Source: Thermoanaerobaculales bacterium
Lineage (GTDB): Bacteria > Acidobacteriota > Thermoanaerobaculia > Thermoanaerobaculales > Sulfomarinibacteraceae
Length of the DNA stretch: 64,000 bases
Direction: 5' to 3'
Assembly: GCA_035358815.1 (NCBI GenBank)
Contig: DAOPQC010000009.1
Location: 1 to 64,000 of the forward strand
Position numbers and translations under genes: made by a program. Under the pieces are notes generated by a model. That model did no database searches. It saw nothing but the letters and a program-made list of their open reading frames with translations, and had not been told where the DNA came from. Positions 44,001 to 52,446 of this stretch are shown here, piece after piece; within the stretch, counting starts at the first letter, position 1; each line of letters opens with the position of its first letter.

Positions 44001-46445
44001 CTAATCGTCGTCCGATTCGGAGCGCCGGTTCGCGACCTCGACGGCTGCCGGGCTCGGCATCGGCTCTCCGGGCCGCGGCGTGTAGAAGGCGAGCTGGAAG
44101 GGCCACGGCATCTCGGTAAGGTTCGCCGGCCGCGCGCCGCACTCGCTCGGAGCCGGCTCGGTGCTGTCCAGGAAGGCCTCGAGAACCACGGCGCCGTGGT
44201 TCGGGCACGGCGGGATCGCGCTCTCTCCGGTGGCATAGTCCACCGGGGTGAAGACGATCCCCGAGGGGATCGGAAAGGTCTCGGTCCGGGCGCCGGCGTC
44301 GACGGTTGCGAGGTAGGCCTTGATGAAGTCGTTCCACAGCGGCTGCGCCGCGACCGCGCCGGTCATGTTGCGGCCGATCGGCTGCTTGAGGTCCCTGCCG
44401 ACCCAGACCCCGACCGTCAGCCGCGGGGTGAACCCGACGAACCAGGCGTCCGAGAACTTGTCGGTGGTTCCGGTCTTGCCGGCCAGATTGGCCTCGATGG
44501 CCTGCGCCGACACACCGGTGCCGCGGTCGATCACCCCCTCGAGCACGCTCAGGGCGAGGTAGGCGGCAGGCGCCGAGATGGCGCGCTGGCTGCGCGGGAA
44601 GAAGCGCTCGACCTGCCGGCCGTCACGGTCGTAGACCGCGGTGATCGCGTAGGGCTCCGGGACCTCCCCCAGGTTGGCGATCCCGGCGTAGGCACGGACC
44701 AGGTCGACGAGCCGCACCTCGAGGGCGCCGAGGGCGAGTGACGGGAAGGGATGCAGCTCGGTGCTGACGCCGAAGCGCTTGGCCATCGCCACCACCGCAT
44801 CACCGCCGACCAGCTGCTGGAGCTTGACCGCCGATGCGTTGTAGCTGTGCTCGAGCGCCCGGCGGAGTGTGGTGACGCCGTAGTACCTGTTGTAGTAGTT
44901 CCTCGGGCAGTAGGCGAGCTGGCCGGTCGAGTCGGGGAGCAGAAACGGTGCGTCGAAGATGGTGTCCGCCGGGGTGAATCCCTGCTCGAACGCGGTCAGA
45001 TAGACGAACGGCTTGAAGGCCGAGCCGCACTGCAGGGTCGACTGGACCGCGCGGTTGAACTCGGAGCGCTCGAAGTCGAAGCCCCCGACCATGGCCAGGA
45101 TCGCCCCGGTGCTGTTGTCCATGGCGACGAGCGCGCCCTCGACCTTCGGCTCCTGGAGCAGCTCGACCGGGATCGGCGCCGCCGGGTCCGCCGGAAGCTC
45201 CTCCGGCAGGCCGACCAGCACGAGGCTCCCCGGCCGGAGGATCCGGATCAGCGAGCTGGTGCCGGTCCAGCGGGCGCCGGCGAGGTCCAGCGTCGCCTGC
45301 CGGCCCGCGACTCGCAGGGCCGCCCGGTCGCTCGAGACTCGCTGGACCACGGCACGGACGATGGCGCTCGGCTGCAGCTCGAGGTGGGACCACGAAGGGT
45401 CCCGGTAGGCATCGGGAGACTCCGCGAGGCCCTGGTCGACGACGTTGGGTGGCGTTCGATAGCCGGCCACCCTCTTCTCGAGGTTGACGAGCCCGCGGCG
45501 CACGACGCGCTCCGCGATCGCCTGCAGCTCCGGGTCCATGGTGACGTGGACCCGTAGGCCGCCGGTGTAGAGCTCGCTGGTGCCGTACCTCTCCCCGACC
45601 TCCTTGCGCACCATCTCGAGGAAGTAGGCGCCGTTCGCGATGTACTCCCGGTGCAGCCCCACGTTGAGCGGCGTCGCGACCGCGGCGGCGTGCTCCTGCC
45701 GGTCGATGAAACCGAGCTCCCGCATCCGGTCGAGCACCTTGTTGCGGCGCTGCAGCGCCGCCTCGGGGCGGGTGAACGGGTTGTAGAGGTTGTTGGCGCT
45801 CGGGATGATGCCCGCGAGCAGCGCCGCCTCCGGCAGCGTCAGCTCGAGCGCCGGCTTGGCGAAGTAGAGCCGCGCCGCCGCCTCGACCCCGTAGGCGCCG
45901 TGCCCGAAGAAGATCTGGTTGGCGTAGAAGGTCAGGATCTGTTCCTTGGTGTAGCGCTTCTCGATGTCGATCGCGAGCAGCGCCTCCTTGATCTTGCGCT
46001 GCAGGGTGTTCTCCCGCTCCAGGAACAGGTTGAGCGCGAGCTGCTGGGTGAGGGTCGAGCCGCCCTGGGTGATGACCCGGTCGCGCCCGGACACCAGGTT
46101 GCGCAGGATCACGGCCGCCGCCCGGACGATCGCCTTGGGGTCGACGCCCCCGTGATCGAAGAACTCGGCGTCCTCGATGGCGACGATGGCCAGCTTGAGA
46201 TGCTCGGGGATCTGGTCGGCGGTGAGCTCGATGCGCTGCTCGATGGCGTAGGAGGCCAGCTTCTGACCGTCCGGCCCGATGACCTCGGTGGTCACCGCCG
46301 GACGGAAGGTGGCGAGCTCATCGACCTGCGGCAGATGCACGAACTGGGCGAGGATCCAGCCCACGACCGCCCCGGCCGCGACCCCGGCAGCGGCCACCGC
46401 GGCGACCTTCATCAGCAGGGGTTTCGACCGCTCCAGCGCGCCCAC
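44001..46445 (-). CDS. mrcA: penicillin-binding protein 1A (bifunctional)
   Basis: An 814-residue class A PBP. One membrane span (about 12-33), a glycosyltransferase domain with catalytic E91 in EDAEFFDHGG and ITQGGSTLTQQLALN, then a transpeptidase domain with S475-A-F-K478, S534-Y-N536 and K657-T-G659. It polymerises lipid II and cross-links strands. The ORF opens at GTG 46445, six bases after TACCCT, so the mRNA is likely leaderless. The last 80 residues (Pro-rich, then an Asp-rich tail) are typical of PBP1A. Confidence 0.95.
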   Translation of the reverse strand: MGALERSKPLLMKVAAVAAAGVAAGAVVGWILAQFVHLPQVDELATFRPAVTTEVIGPDGQKLASYAIEQRIELTADQIPEHLKLAIVAIEDAEFFDHGGVDPKAIVRAAAVILRNLVSGRDRVITQGGSTLTQQLALNLFLERENTLQRKIKEALLAIDIEKRYTKEQILTFYANQIFFGHGAYGVEAAARLYFAKPALELTLPEAALLAGIIPSANNLYNPFTRPEAALQRRNKVLDRMRELGFIDRQEHAAAVATPLNVGLHREYIANGAYFLEMVRKEVGERYGTSELYTGGLRVHVTMDPELQAIAERVVRRGLVNLEKRVAGYRTPPNVVDQGLAESPDAYRDPSWSHLELQPSAIVRAVVQRVSSDRAALRVAGRQATLDLAGARWTGTSSLIRILRPGSLVLVGLPEELPADPAAPIPVELLQEPKVEGALVAMDNSTGAILAMVGGFDFERSEFNRAVQSTLQCGSAFKPFVYLTAFEQGFTPADTIFDAPFLLPDSTGQLAYCPRNYYNRYYGVTTLRRALEHSYNASAVKLQQLVGGDAVVAMAKRFGVSTELHPFPSLALGALEVRLVDLVRAYAGIANLGEVPEPYAITAVYDRDGRQVERFFPRSQRAISAPAAYLALSVLEGVIDRGTGVSAQAIEANLAGKTGTTDKFSDAWFVGFTPRLTVGVWVGRDLKQPIGRNMTGAVAAQPLWNDFIKAYLATVDAGARTETFPIPSGIVFTPVDYATGESAIPPCPNHGAVVLEAFLDSTEPAPSECGARPANLTEMPWPFQLAFYTPRPGEPMPSPAAVEVANRRSESDDD

Positions 46446-46451
46446 GTTGAC

Positions 46452-46457
46452 AGGGTA
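46452..46457 (-). promoter_or_regulatory. -10 element (TACCCT) of the PBP1A promoter
   Basis: TACCCT ends six bases before GTG 46445 on the minus strand; no ribosome site is present in between. Confidence 0.45.
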
Positions 46458-46557
46458 GCAGAGGAAGCATGACCCGCTCGAGGCACGATCGTGGCGAAGC
46501 CGAGGCGGCGGTCGCTGGGTCGGAGGGGGCGGATCAGGTCGGCTGCATCGTGCTGCC

Positions 46558-48348
46558 TCAGGGGCGCACGAGCCAGCCGGCGGCGGTCCCGTCCTCGAAC
46601 CCGCTGCCGAAGATCAGCGAGCCCGGGCCGGAGGGAGTCGGAGTCGGCGGCGGGGTGGGCGTGGCCACCGGCGTGCTGGTCGGCGTGGCGGTGGGCGGTA
46701 CGGGCGTCGTCGTCGGAGTCGGGGTGGGAGTGTGGGTCGGCGGCGGCGGGGTGAGTGTGGGTGTGCTGGTCGGCGGCACCGGCGTCGCGGTGTCAGTGGC
46801 GGTGGCAGTGGGTGTCGGGGTGCTGGTCGGCGGCAGCGGCGTCGCCGTGGCGCTTGGGGTCGGCGTGCGGGTCGGTGTGGCGGTCGCGCTGCTGGTCGAG
46901 GTCGGGGTGCGGGTCGGTGTGGCGGTCGGCGGCACCGGCGTCGCTGTGGGGCTCGGCGTCGCCGTGCGGGTGGGCGTCGCCGTGGCGGTCGCGGTGTTGC
47001 TCGGGGTGCGGGTCGGCGTGGGCGTCGCGGTCCGGGTGGGCGTCGGCGTGCTGGTGCGAGTGGGCGTCGCCGTCGGCCCGCTGGTCACCGACAGCTCGAG
47101 CCGGTAGAGCTGGGCGCTGTCGGTGGCGTCGCCGGCGAGCTCGACGAAGTAGGTTCCCGGCCCGCTGGGCAGTGGCACGCTCGGCAGCGCCTCGGGCAGG
47201 CCGGCGCCGTTGGCGTCCGCGAACGCGAGCTCGGTGGTCCCGTTGACGTCGAGCACCCGCAGCGACAGGTCGTGGATGGCGAGCGAGTCGAACGAGCTCC
47301 CCGCGGTGCAGCTGCCGTTCGGGTTCTGGGGGCCGCTCAAGTAGGTCCAGCCGGTCGGCGTGACGGTGATCGAGAGCGAGGCGCCGCTGCCGACGGTGAG
47401 GCTGTAGTCGTCGTAGTCGGAGTCGTCGTCGACCGACAGGTTGTCGATGGTGAGCAGGCCCGTCGGCGTCCCCAGGGGGTACGCCGTGGACGGGTCGTCG
47501 TCGTGCTCGGCGCCGTCGCCGTAGCCGCGGTTGGCGGCCAGGATGTCGTCGTGCTGGGGCCCGTCGAAGGCGCTCGAGTAGTAGGGCTCCATCAGCTTGG
47601 TCTGGTTGACCGGGCAGACATGCTGCAGCCCGAGACCGTGGCCGTGCTCGTGGGCGACCACGTTGCGCAGCCGCAGCGAGTTGCCGGTGGTCACGGAGTA
47701 GAACGAGTCGCCGGTGTCGATGACCATGTCCCCGACGTCGGGGTAGAAGTTGTAGCCGAGGATGCCGGAGTTGCCGTCGATGGTATGGCCGCCGAAGCGC
47801 ACGTCGCCCCGCACGCCGAGTGATCCCGCCGAGTTGACGAAGGCCGCGCCGTCATCGCTCGGCTGGTAGAGGTAGCTGATGCCGGTCAGCTCGCCCCAGC
47901 GATCCAGCACCTGCTGGAGCAGCGCCAGCCAGGTGGCCTCGTCGCCGTAGATCCCGGTCAGGAAGGCGCGCAGGTTGCTTGGCGAGCTCGGCTCACCGGC
48001 GTAGCCGGGGATCGCGGTGCCGTCGGGGACGACGCTCCAGGTCAGGGTGGTGGGGTCGCCCTGGCCGAGCCCGCTGCCGTTGCTGGCCGTGCTCGACCAG
48101 CGGTTGGAGTCCGGGAACTGGTACTCGCCGAGCGGCGGGGCGGAGAGCGAGTGGGTCACCCGGGCCAGGGCGGCCTTCGCGATCGCCTGCTCGACGTACC
48201 ACTGCGGGGTGCCGTCCTTGAAGCACAGCGCCGGCGCGGGCGGGGGGCCCGGCTGGGCCGGCGGGCGGTCCGCTGCGGCAGCGCAGGCGGCCGCGAGGAG
48301 CATCGCGATTCCGAGCGCCGCGGGCGCCCCGGGGCGTGCCGTGCTCAT
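46558..48348 (-). CDS. exported matrixin-like metzincin protease with a Thr/Pro-rich stalk
   Basis: A 596-residue exported protease. Signal peptide 1-24; catalytic domain with HEHGHGLGLQH (zinc HExxHxxGxxH) and a downstream Met (KLMEPY) as Met-turn; a C-terminal bacterial pre-peptidase-like beta domain (about 315-430); then 130 residues of TPT/PTPT repeats forming a flexible stalk; and a short end piece IFGSGFEDGTAAGW. The same end motif occurs in the neighbouring reprolysin, so it may be a sorting or anchoring tag. The Thr/Pro stretch is visible in the DNA as a long degenerate repeat at 46600-47090. Substrate unknown. Start chosen at ATG 48348 behind GGGGAGA. Confidence 0.85.
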   Translation of the reverse strand: MSTARPGAPAALGIAMLLAAACAAAADRPPAQPGPPPAPALCFKDGTPQWYVEQAIAKAALARVTHSLSAPPLGEYQFPDSNRWSSTASNGSGLGQGDPTTLTWSVVPDGTAIPGYAGEPSSPSNLRAFLTGIYGDEATWLALLQQVLDRWGELTGISYLYQPSDDGAAFVNSAGSLGVRGDVRFGGHTIDGNSGILGYNFYPDVGDMVIDTGDSFYSVTTGNSLRLRNVVAHEHGHGLGLQHVCPVNQTKLMEPYYSSAFDGPQHDDILAANRGYGDGAEHDDDPSTAYPLGTPTGLLTIDNLSVDDDSDYDDYSLTVGSGASLSITVTPTGWTYLSGPQNPNGSCTAGSSFDSLAIHDLSLRVLDVNGTTELAFADANGAGLPEALPSVPLPSGPGTYFVELAGDATDSAQLYRLELSVTSGPTATPTRTSTPTPTRTATPTPTRTPSNTATATATPTRTATPSPTATPVPPTATPTRTPTSTSSATATPTRTPTPSATATPLPPTSTPTPTATATDTATPVPPTSTPTLTPPPPTHTPTPTPTTTPVPPTATPTSTPVATPTPPPTPTPSGPGSLIFGSGFEDGTAAGWLVRP

Positions 48349-48383
48349 GCGCCCTGTCTCCCCAATGCCGTGCGCCGACGCCC

Positions 48384-49757
48384 TCACGGGCTGGTGACGG
48401 ACCACGCGGTGGTGGTGCCGGACTCGAAGCCGTCGGAGAACAGCGGCTCGCCGCCGCCCTCGAAGATGCAGACGCCGATCGCCTGCGGGACGTAGTTGGT
48501 CAGGATGTTCTCGATCACCCGGTCGTGGAACTCCATCAGGTTGTCGCCGCAGCCGGCGATGTGGCAGTAGCTCATCACCGTCCCGGGCCCGCCCGGGCAC
48601 GAGATCGGGCCCTGGTAGCAGCCGGCCTCGCCCGAGTAGCACTCGTCGATCGGCGGCTCGTAGCAGTGGGTGTGTCGGGACCCGAAGTTGTGGCCGAGCT
48701 CGTGGCCAACGATGAAGGCGTCGCCGGCGAGGTAGTCGATCTTGAACACCTTGTTGAAGCTGTAGCCGTAGGAGTGCGAGCACAGCCCGCCGAGCCAGGC
48801 GATGCCGGAGGCCGAGTAATCGGACGGCGACTTGCCCGAGAGCATCGCCGCCAGGGCGCGGTCGACGTTGCCGTAGTGGGCGCTCCAGTACGAGGAGAAC
48901 TCGCTCAGCTCGGCGGCCGACGCCGCTCCGCCGCTGTTCTGGTTGTAGGGGTCCGATCCGACTCGCAGGATGGTGTCGCCCTGGAGGAGCGTCACGTCGA
49001 GGTCGCGCTCGTACATCACGTTCATCGCCGCCACCAGGTCGGCGATGTAGTCGAGCGCGGCGGCCTGGTTGTTGCCGAACTTGAGCTGCATGAGCTCGGT
49101 GTCGGTGTCGAACGCGATGACGGCCTCGAGGCCGGCGGAGGACACCGCCTCCGCCGGCGCCCGGTCCCCGGGCGGCAACGGCTCGAGTGGGGCCTCGAGC
49201 GTCGCGTCCCCGGCGGAGCAGGTCCACGGCTGCACCGTCCAGCCCTCGGCGGCCAGGCGCTCGGCCGCGGACACGACCAGCAGATCGGCGCCGGCTGGGA
49301 TCAGGTCGTAGACCGTGCCGTCGGCGATCACGAACCCGCGCAGGCTGCGGGTGGCCGGATCGAGCGAGAGCAGGATCCGGCCCTCCCCGCCGGCGAGCTC
49401 GCCCCACAGGTGGATGCGGGACGAAGCGGCCAGGGGCGTGACCCCGGCCGGGCTCACCAGGAGCCGGAGCGCCATGAGGTCGACGATCTGGTGGCGGGCG
49501 ACGATGACCGGACGGCGCTGTCCGGGGGCGACCGGCCACGCCTCGATGGTCACCTGCGCGCCCGGGGCTGCCGCCGCGAGCCGGTCGAGCACCGTGGCCG
49601 GGACGACGACGCGCTCCCGAAGGACGCCGCCGGGCGAGACCTCGAGGCGGCCGGGGATCGCCTCTGCGATCGTGATGCCAGCGGCTGCCGAGGCGCCGCT
49701 CAGCGCCGACAGCAGGACCAGCCAGACCGCGGTCGCGGTACGGCATCGAGATGACAT
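48384..49757 (-). CDS. exported reprolysin/ADAM-like metzincin protease
   Basis: A 457-residue exported protease with a signal peptide (1-24), a propeptide-like region (about 30-190) and a catalytic domain with HELGHNFGSRHTH and the Met-turn VMSYCH, the M12B reprolysin pattern. Six or more Cys residues around the active site suggest disulfides. The C-terminus is LFSDGFESGTTTAW, close to the end motif of the matrixin gene 35 bases downstream. The two genes are on the same strand and probably co-transcribed. Such bacterial enzymes are normally secreted and may digest host or environmental proteins. Start at ATG 49757; the ribosome site is weak. Confidence 0.85.
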   Translation of the reverse strand: MSSRCRTATAVWLVLLSALSGASAAAGITIAEAIPGRLEVSPGGVLRERVVVPATVLDRLAAAAPGAQVTIEAWPVAPGQRRPVIVARHQIVDLMALRLLVSPAGVTPLAASSRIHLWGELAGGEGRILLSLDPATRSLRGFVIADGTVYDLIPAGADLLVVSAAERLAAEGWTVQPWTCSAGDATLEAPLEPLPPGDRAPAEAVSSAGLEAVIAFDTDTELMQLKFGNNQAAALDYIADLVAAMNVMYERDLDVTLLQGDTILRVGSDPYNQNSGGAASAAELSEFSSYWSAHYGNVDRALAAMLSGKSPSDYSASGIAWLGGLCSHSYGYSFNKVFKIDYLAGDAFIVGHELGHNFGSRHTHCYEPPIDECYSGEAGCYQGPISCPGGPGTVMSYCHIAGCGDNLMEFHDRVIENILTNYVPQAIGVCIFEGGGEPLFSDGFESGTTTAWSVTSP

Positions 49758-49823
49758 CTCAACGCTGGAGATGCTCCTGGCGATGGGGTCCTCCGTCCTC
49801 CGAGGAACCGGTTCCCGGGGCGG

Positions 49824-49852
49824 TTGAAGTTCGGAGTGACCCCCCTCACAAT
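49824..49852 (+). promoter_or_regulatory. leaderless promoter of folK
   Basis: TTGAAG (49824-49829), 17-base spacer, CACAAT (49847-49852), then six bases to GTG 49859. The -35 differs from TTGACA at two positions. No ribosome site is present. Confidence 0.6.
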
Positions 49853-49858
49853 CACCCG

Positions 49859-50368
49859 GTGCAGGTGGTTCTCGGCCTCGGCGGCAACCTGGGTGACGTG
49901 CCGGCCGCGCTCGTCGCCGCGCGTGCGCAGCTCGGAGCATGGACGCAGGTGCTGGCCGCGTCGCGGCTCTACCGGACGGCGCCGGTGGGCCCGGTCGCGC
50001 AGCCGCCCTTCCTCAACGCGGCGCTGCTCGTCGGCGTCGACCTCGGCCTCGGCGAGCTGCTCGAGCGGTGTCACGAGCTGGAGGCCGCGGCCGGCCGGAA
50101 CCGTGCGGGCGAGCCGCGCTGGGGCCCGCGGCCGCTCGACATCGACCTGCTGGCTGCGCGTGACATCGTCCACCGCGGACCGCGGCTCGAGCTGCCCCAC
50201 CCCCGCCTCCACGACCGCGCGTTCGCGCTCGTGCCGGCGGCGGAGGTGGTGGGCGGCTGGATCCACGCGCCGTTCGGCCGGACCCTCGACGCGCTGGCAG
50301 CGGACGCGCTGGGGCGCGACCCCGCCGCGATCCTCGAGGTCGTCCCGGACGATCGCTGGCGGACCTGA
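49859..50368 (+). CDS. folK: HPPK, 2-amino-4-hydroxy-6-hydroxymethyldihydropteridine diphosphokinase
   Basis: A 169-residue enzyme of folate synthesis that transfers pyrophosphate from ATP to 6-hydroxymethyl-dihydropterin. VVLGLGGNLGDV at the N-terminus, TAPVGPVAQPPFLNAA and WGPRPLDIDLLAA (the magnesium-binding D-x-D) and LPHPRLHDRAFAL are the four HPPK signatures. The start is GTG 49859; GTG 49865 is also in frame. It is separated from the metzincin genes by a divergent promoter region. Confidence 0.93.
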   Translation: MQVVLGLGGNLGDVPAALVAARAQLGAWTQVLAASRLYRTAPVGPVAQPPFLNAALLVGVDLGLGELLERCHELEAAAGRNRAGEPRWGPRPLDIDLLAARDIVHRGPRLELPHPRLHDRAFALVPAAEVVGGWIHAPFGRTLDALAADALGRDPAAILEVVPDDRWRT

Positions 50369-50450
50369 GCGGCGCCGGCCGAGGCTTGGCAGGTCTCGGG
50401 GCGCGCGCTACACTGCCCGACCGCGGCGACGCGCCGCAGGAGGTTTCGAC

Positions 50451-52025
50451 ATGAGTGCGAAGCGTGGGGGCACCAGGAAGAACGCGAAGGCCACGGCGAC
50501 GGCTCTCGACAAGCTGGGGATCGGTCCCCTGCTCGGGCTCCAGCCGGTCAATCAGGGCGCGTGCACCGGGAAGTGGATCTCGTGTGCGGGCGGCCAGGAG
50601 CTGATCTCGGTCAGCCCGGCGGACGGCTCGCCGATCGCCGCTGTGCGGCAGGCCGACGAGGCCGCGTACGAAAAGGTCGTTGCGGAGGCTGTGGCCGCGT
50701 TCCCGGCCTGGCGGATGACGCCGGCACCGGCGCGCGGCGAGGTCGTCCGCGACCTGGGCAACGAGCTCCGCGCGGTCAAGGAGCCGCTCGGCAAGCTGGT
50801 GTCGCTCGAGATGGGGAAGATCCTCTCCGAAGGGCTCGGCGAGGTCCAGGAGATGATCGACATGTGCGACTTCGCGGTCGGGCTGTCGCGCCAGCTCTCC
50901 GGTCCGACGATGGCCTCCGAGCGCCCGCGCCACCGGATGTACGAGCAGTGGCATCCGCTGGGGGTGGTCGGCATCATCACCGCCTTCAACTTCCCGGTGG
51001 CGGTCTGGGCGTGGAACGCGGCGCTGGCCGCGGTGTGCGGCGACACCATGGTCTGGAAGCCGTCGTCCGACACCCCGCTGACCGCGATCGCGGTCCAGAA
51101 CATCTGCAACCGGGTGATGGAGCGGCACAATCTCTCCGGGATCTTCAACCTGGTGATCGGCCCCGGCCGCACCGTTGGCGAGCGGATGATCAACGACCGG
51201 CGGGTGCCGCTGGTCTCGTTCACCGGCTCGACCGCGATGGGCCGGCGCGTGTCCCAGGCCACGGCCACCCGCTTCGGGCGCAGCATCCTCGAGCTCGGCG
51301 GCAACAACGCGATCCTGGTCGAGCCGGACGCCGATCTCGACCTGACGCTGCGCGCCGTCCTGTTCGCCGCGGTCGGCACCGCCGGCCAGCGCTGCACCTC
51401 CCTGCGCCGGCTGTTCCTGCACAAGAAGATCGCGAAGCAGTTCCTGGCCCGTCTGGTCAAGGCCTACGGCAGCATCACGATCGGCAACCCACTCGAGAAG
51501 GGCGTGCTGATGGGTCCGCTGGTCAACGCGGCCGCGGTCGAGGACTACCTCGCGGCACTCGCCACGGCCCGCAAGCAAGGCGGCAAGATCCTGTACGGTG
51601 GCGGCGTGGTCGACCGGCGTGGATTCTTCGTCGAGCCGGCCATCGTCAAGCTCTCGTCGCAGGTCCCGATCGCCCGCGAGGAGACGTTCGCGCCGATCCT
51701 CTACGTCATGGAGTACGACGACCTCGAGCAGGCGATCGCGGTCCACAACTCGGTCGACCAGGGCCTGTCCTCCGCGGTCTTCACCTCGAGCATGTACTCG
51801 GCGGAGAAGTTCCTCTCCCACGAGGGCTCGGACTGCGGCATCGCCAACGTCAACATCGGCACCTCCGGTGCCGAGATCGGCGGCGCCTTCGGCGGCGAGA
51901 AGGAGACTGGCGGCGGGCGCGAGGCGGGATCGGACGCCTGGAAGGCCTACATGCGGCGCCAGACCTGCACCATCAACTGGAGCAGTCAGCTGCCGCTCGC
52001 GCAGGGCGTGAAGTTCGACGTCTAG
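50451..52025 (+). CDS. ALDH7-type aldehyde dehydrogenase (aminoadipate-semialdehyde type)
   Basis: A 524-residue NAD-dependent aldehyde dehydrogenase. Catalytic C315 (GTAGQRCTSLRR), general base E281 (ELGGNN), oxyanion N180 (ITAFNFPVAVWAWN) and K203 (VWKPSS) are present. The signature around C315 and the FGGEKETGGGREAGSDAWK C-terminal segment fit the ALDH7/AmaB group, which oxidises aminoadipate semialdehyde in lysine breakdown. The 30-residue Lys/Ala-rich N-terminus is extra. A TACACT -10 (50409-50414) and AGGAGG site precede the ATG. The neighbours give no pathway context. Confidence 0.9.
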   Translation: MSAKRGGTRKNAKATATALDKLGIGPLLGLQPVNQGACTGKWISCAGGQELISVSPADGSPIAAVRQADEAAYEKVVAEAVAAFPAWRMTPAPARGEVVRDLGNELRAVKEPLGKLVSLEMGKILSEGLGEVQEMIDMCDFAVGLSRQLSGPTMASERPRHRMYEQWHPLGVVGIITAFNFPVAVWAWNAALAAVCGDTMVWKPSSDTPLTAIAVQNICNRVMERHNLSGIFNLVIGPGRTVGERMINDRRVPLVSFTGSTAMGRRVSQATATRFGRSILELGGNNAILVEPDADLDLTLRAVLFAAVGTAGQRCTSLRRLFLHKKIAKQFLARLVKAYGSITIGNPLEKGVLMGPLVNAAAVEDYLAALATARKQGGKILYGGGVVDRRGFFVEPAIVKLSSQVPIAREETFAPILYVMEYDDLEQAIAVHNSVDQGLSSAVFTSSMYSAEKFLSHEGSDCGIANVNIGTSGAEIGGAFGGEKETGGGREAGSDAWKAYMRRQTCTINWSSQLPLAQGVKFDV

Positions 52026-52446
52026 GTGTTCGCGCCGCGTTGGCCTCTTCGGAGCACGGCGTAGCCCGCAGTGCTGGCGATCGGCCTCCGCGGCGCGAAC
52101 ACCTCGGGATGCGCTGCGCGCATCCAATTGCGGTGCGGGGCGGAGGCCGGCGTCAAGCACCTCGACAGCGGGCGCGCATCGGGTTTGGTACGTTCCCGTT
52201 CCCGTGCCCGCTCCCGTACCCGATGGCGGATTCCTGCCCACTATTGCGCGGAGCCGTGGGAGCCAAGCCGGTTTCACCTCCGTCCTCTTCTGCAATCGGG
52301 AACGGGGACGGGAACGGGAGCGGGAACGATCAGGAGACAGCCGTCGGGATGAACGGTCGGCGCGGCTGTGGGCGACCTCGTTGATCATGCGGTGGCGGCG
52401 TCCGGCGAGTTTTCATTCGTCGACTGAATTGAATAGTATGGGCGGC
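52026..52446. repeat. intergenic region with inverted hexamer arrays
   Basis: A C-rich array (52190-52222: CGTTCC, CGTGCC, CGCTCC, CGTACC) and a G-rich array (52288-52332: GGGAAC, GGGGAC, GGGAGC) are nearly exact reverse complements over about 33 bases, flanking a 65-base core. Both end toward the core with GAT/ATC. No gene is seen in 52026-52433. Confidence 0.7.
52434..52439 (+). promoter_or_regulatory. -10 element (TAGTAT) of a probable leaderless promoter
   Basis: TAGTAT in an AT-rich pocket ends seven bases before ATG 52447. Confidence 0.4.

Noticed and set aside
46600..47090. Degenerate GTSGGCGT-like tandem DNA repeat as an intergenic array
   Set aside because: It is in frame within the matrixin gene and encodes the Thr/Pro-rich stalk.
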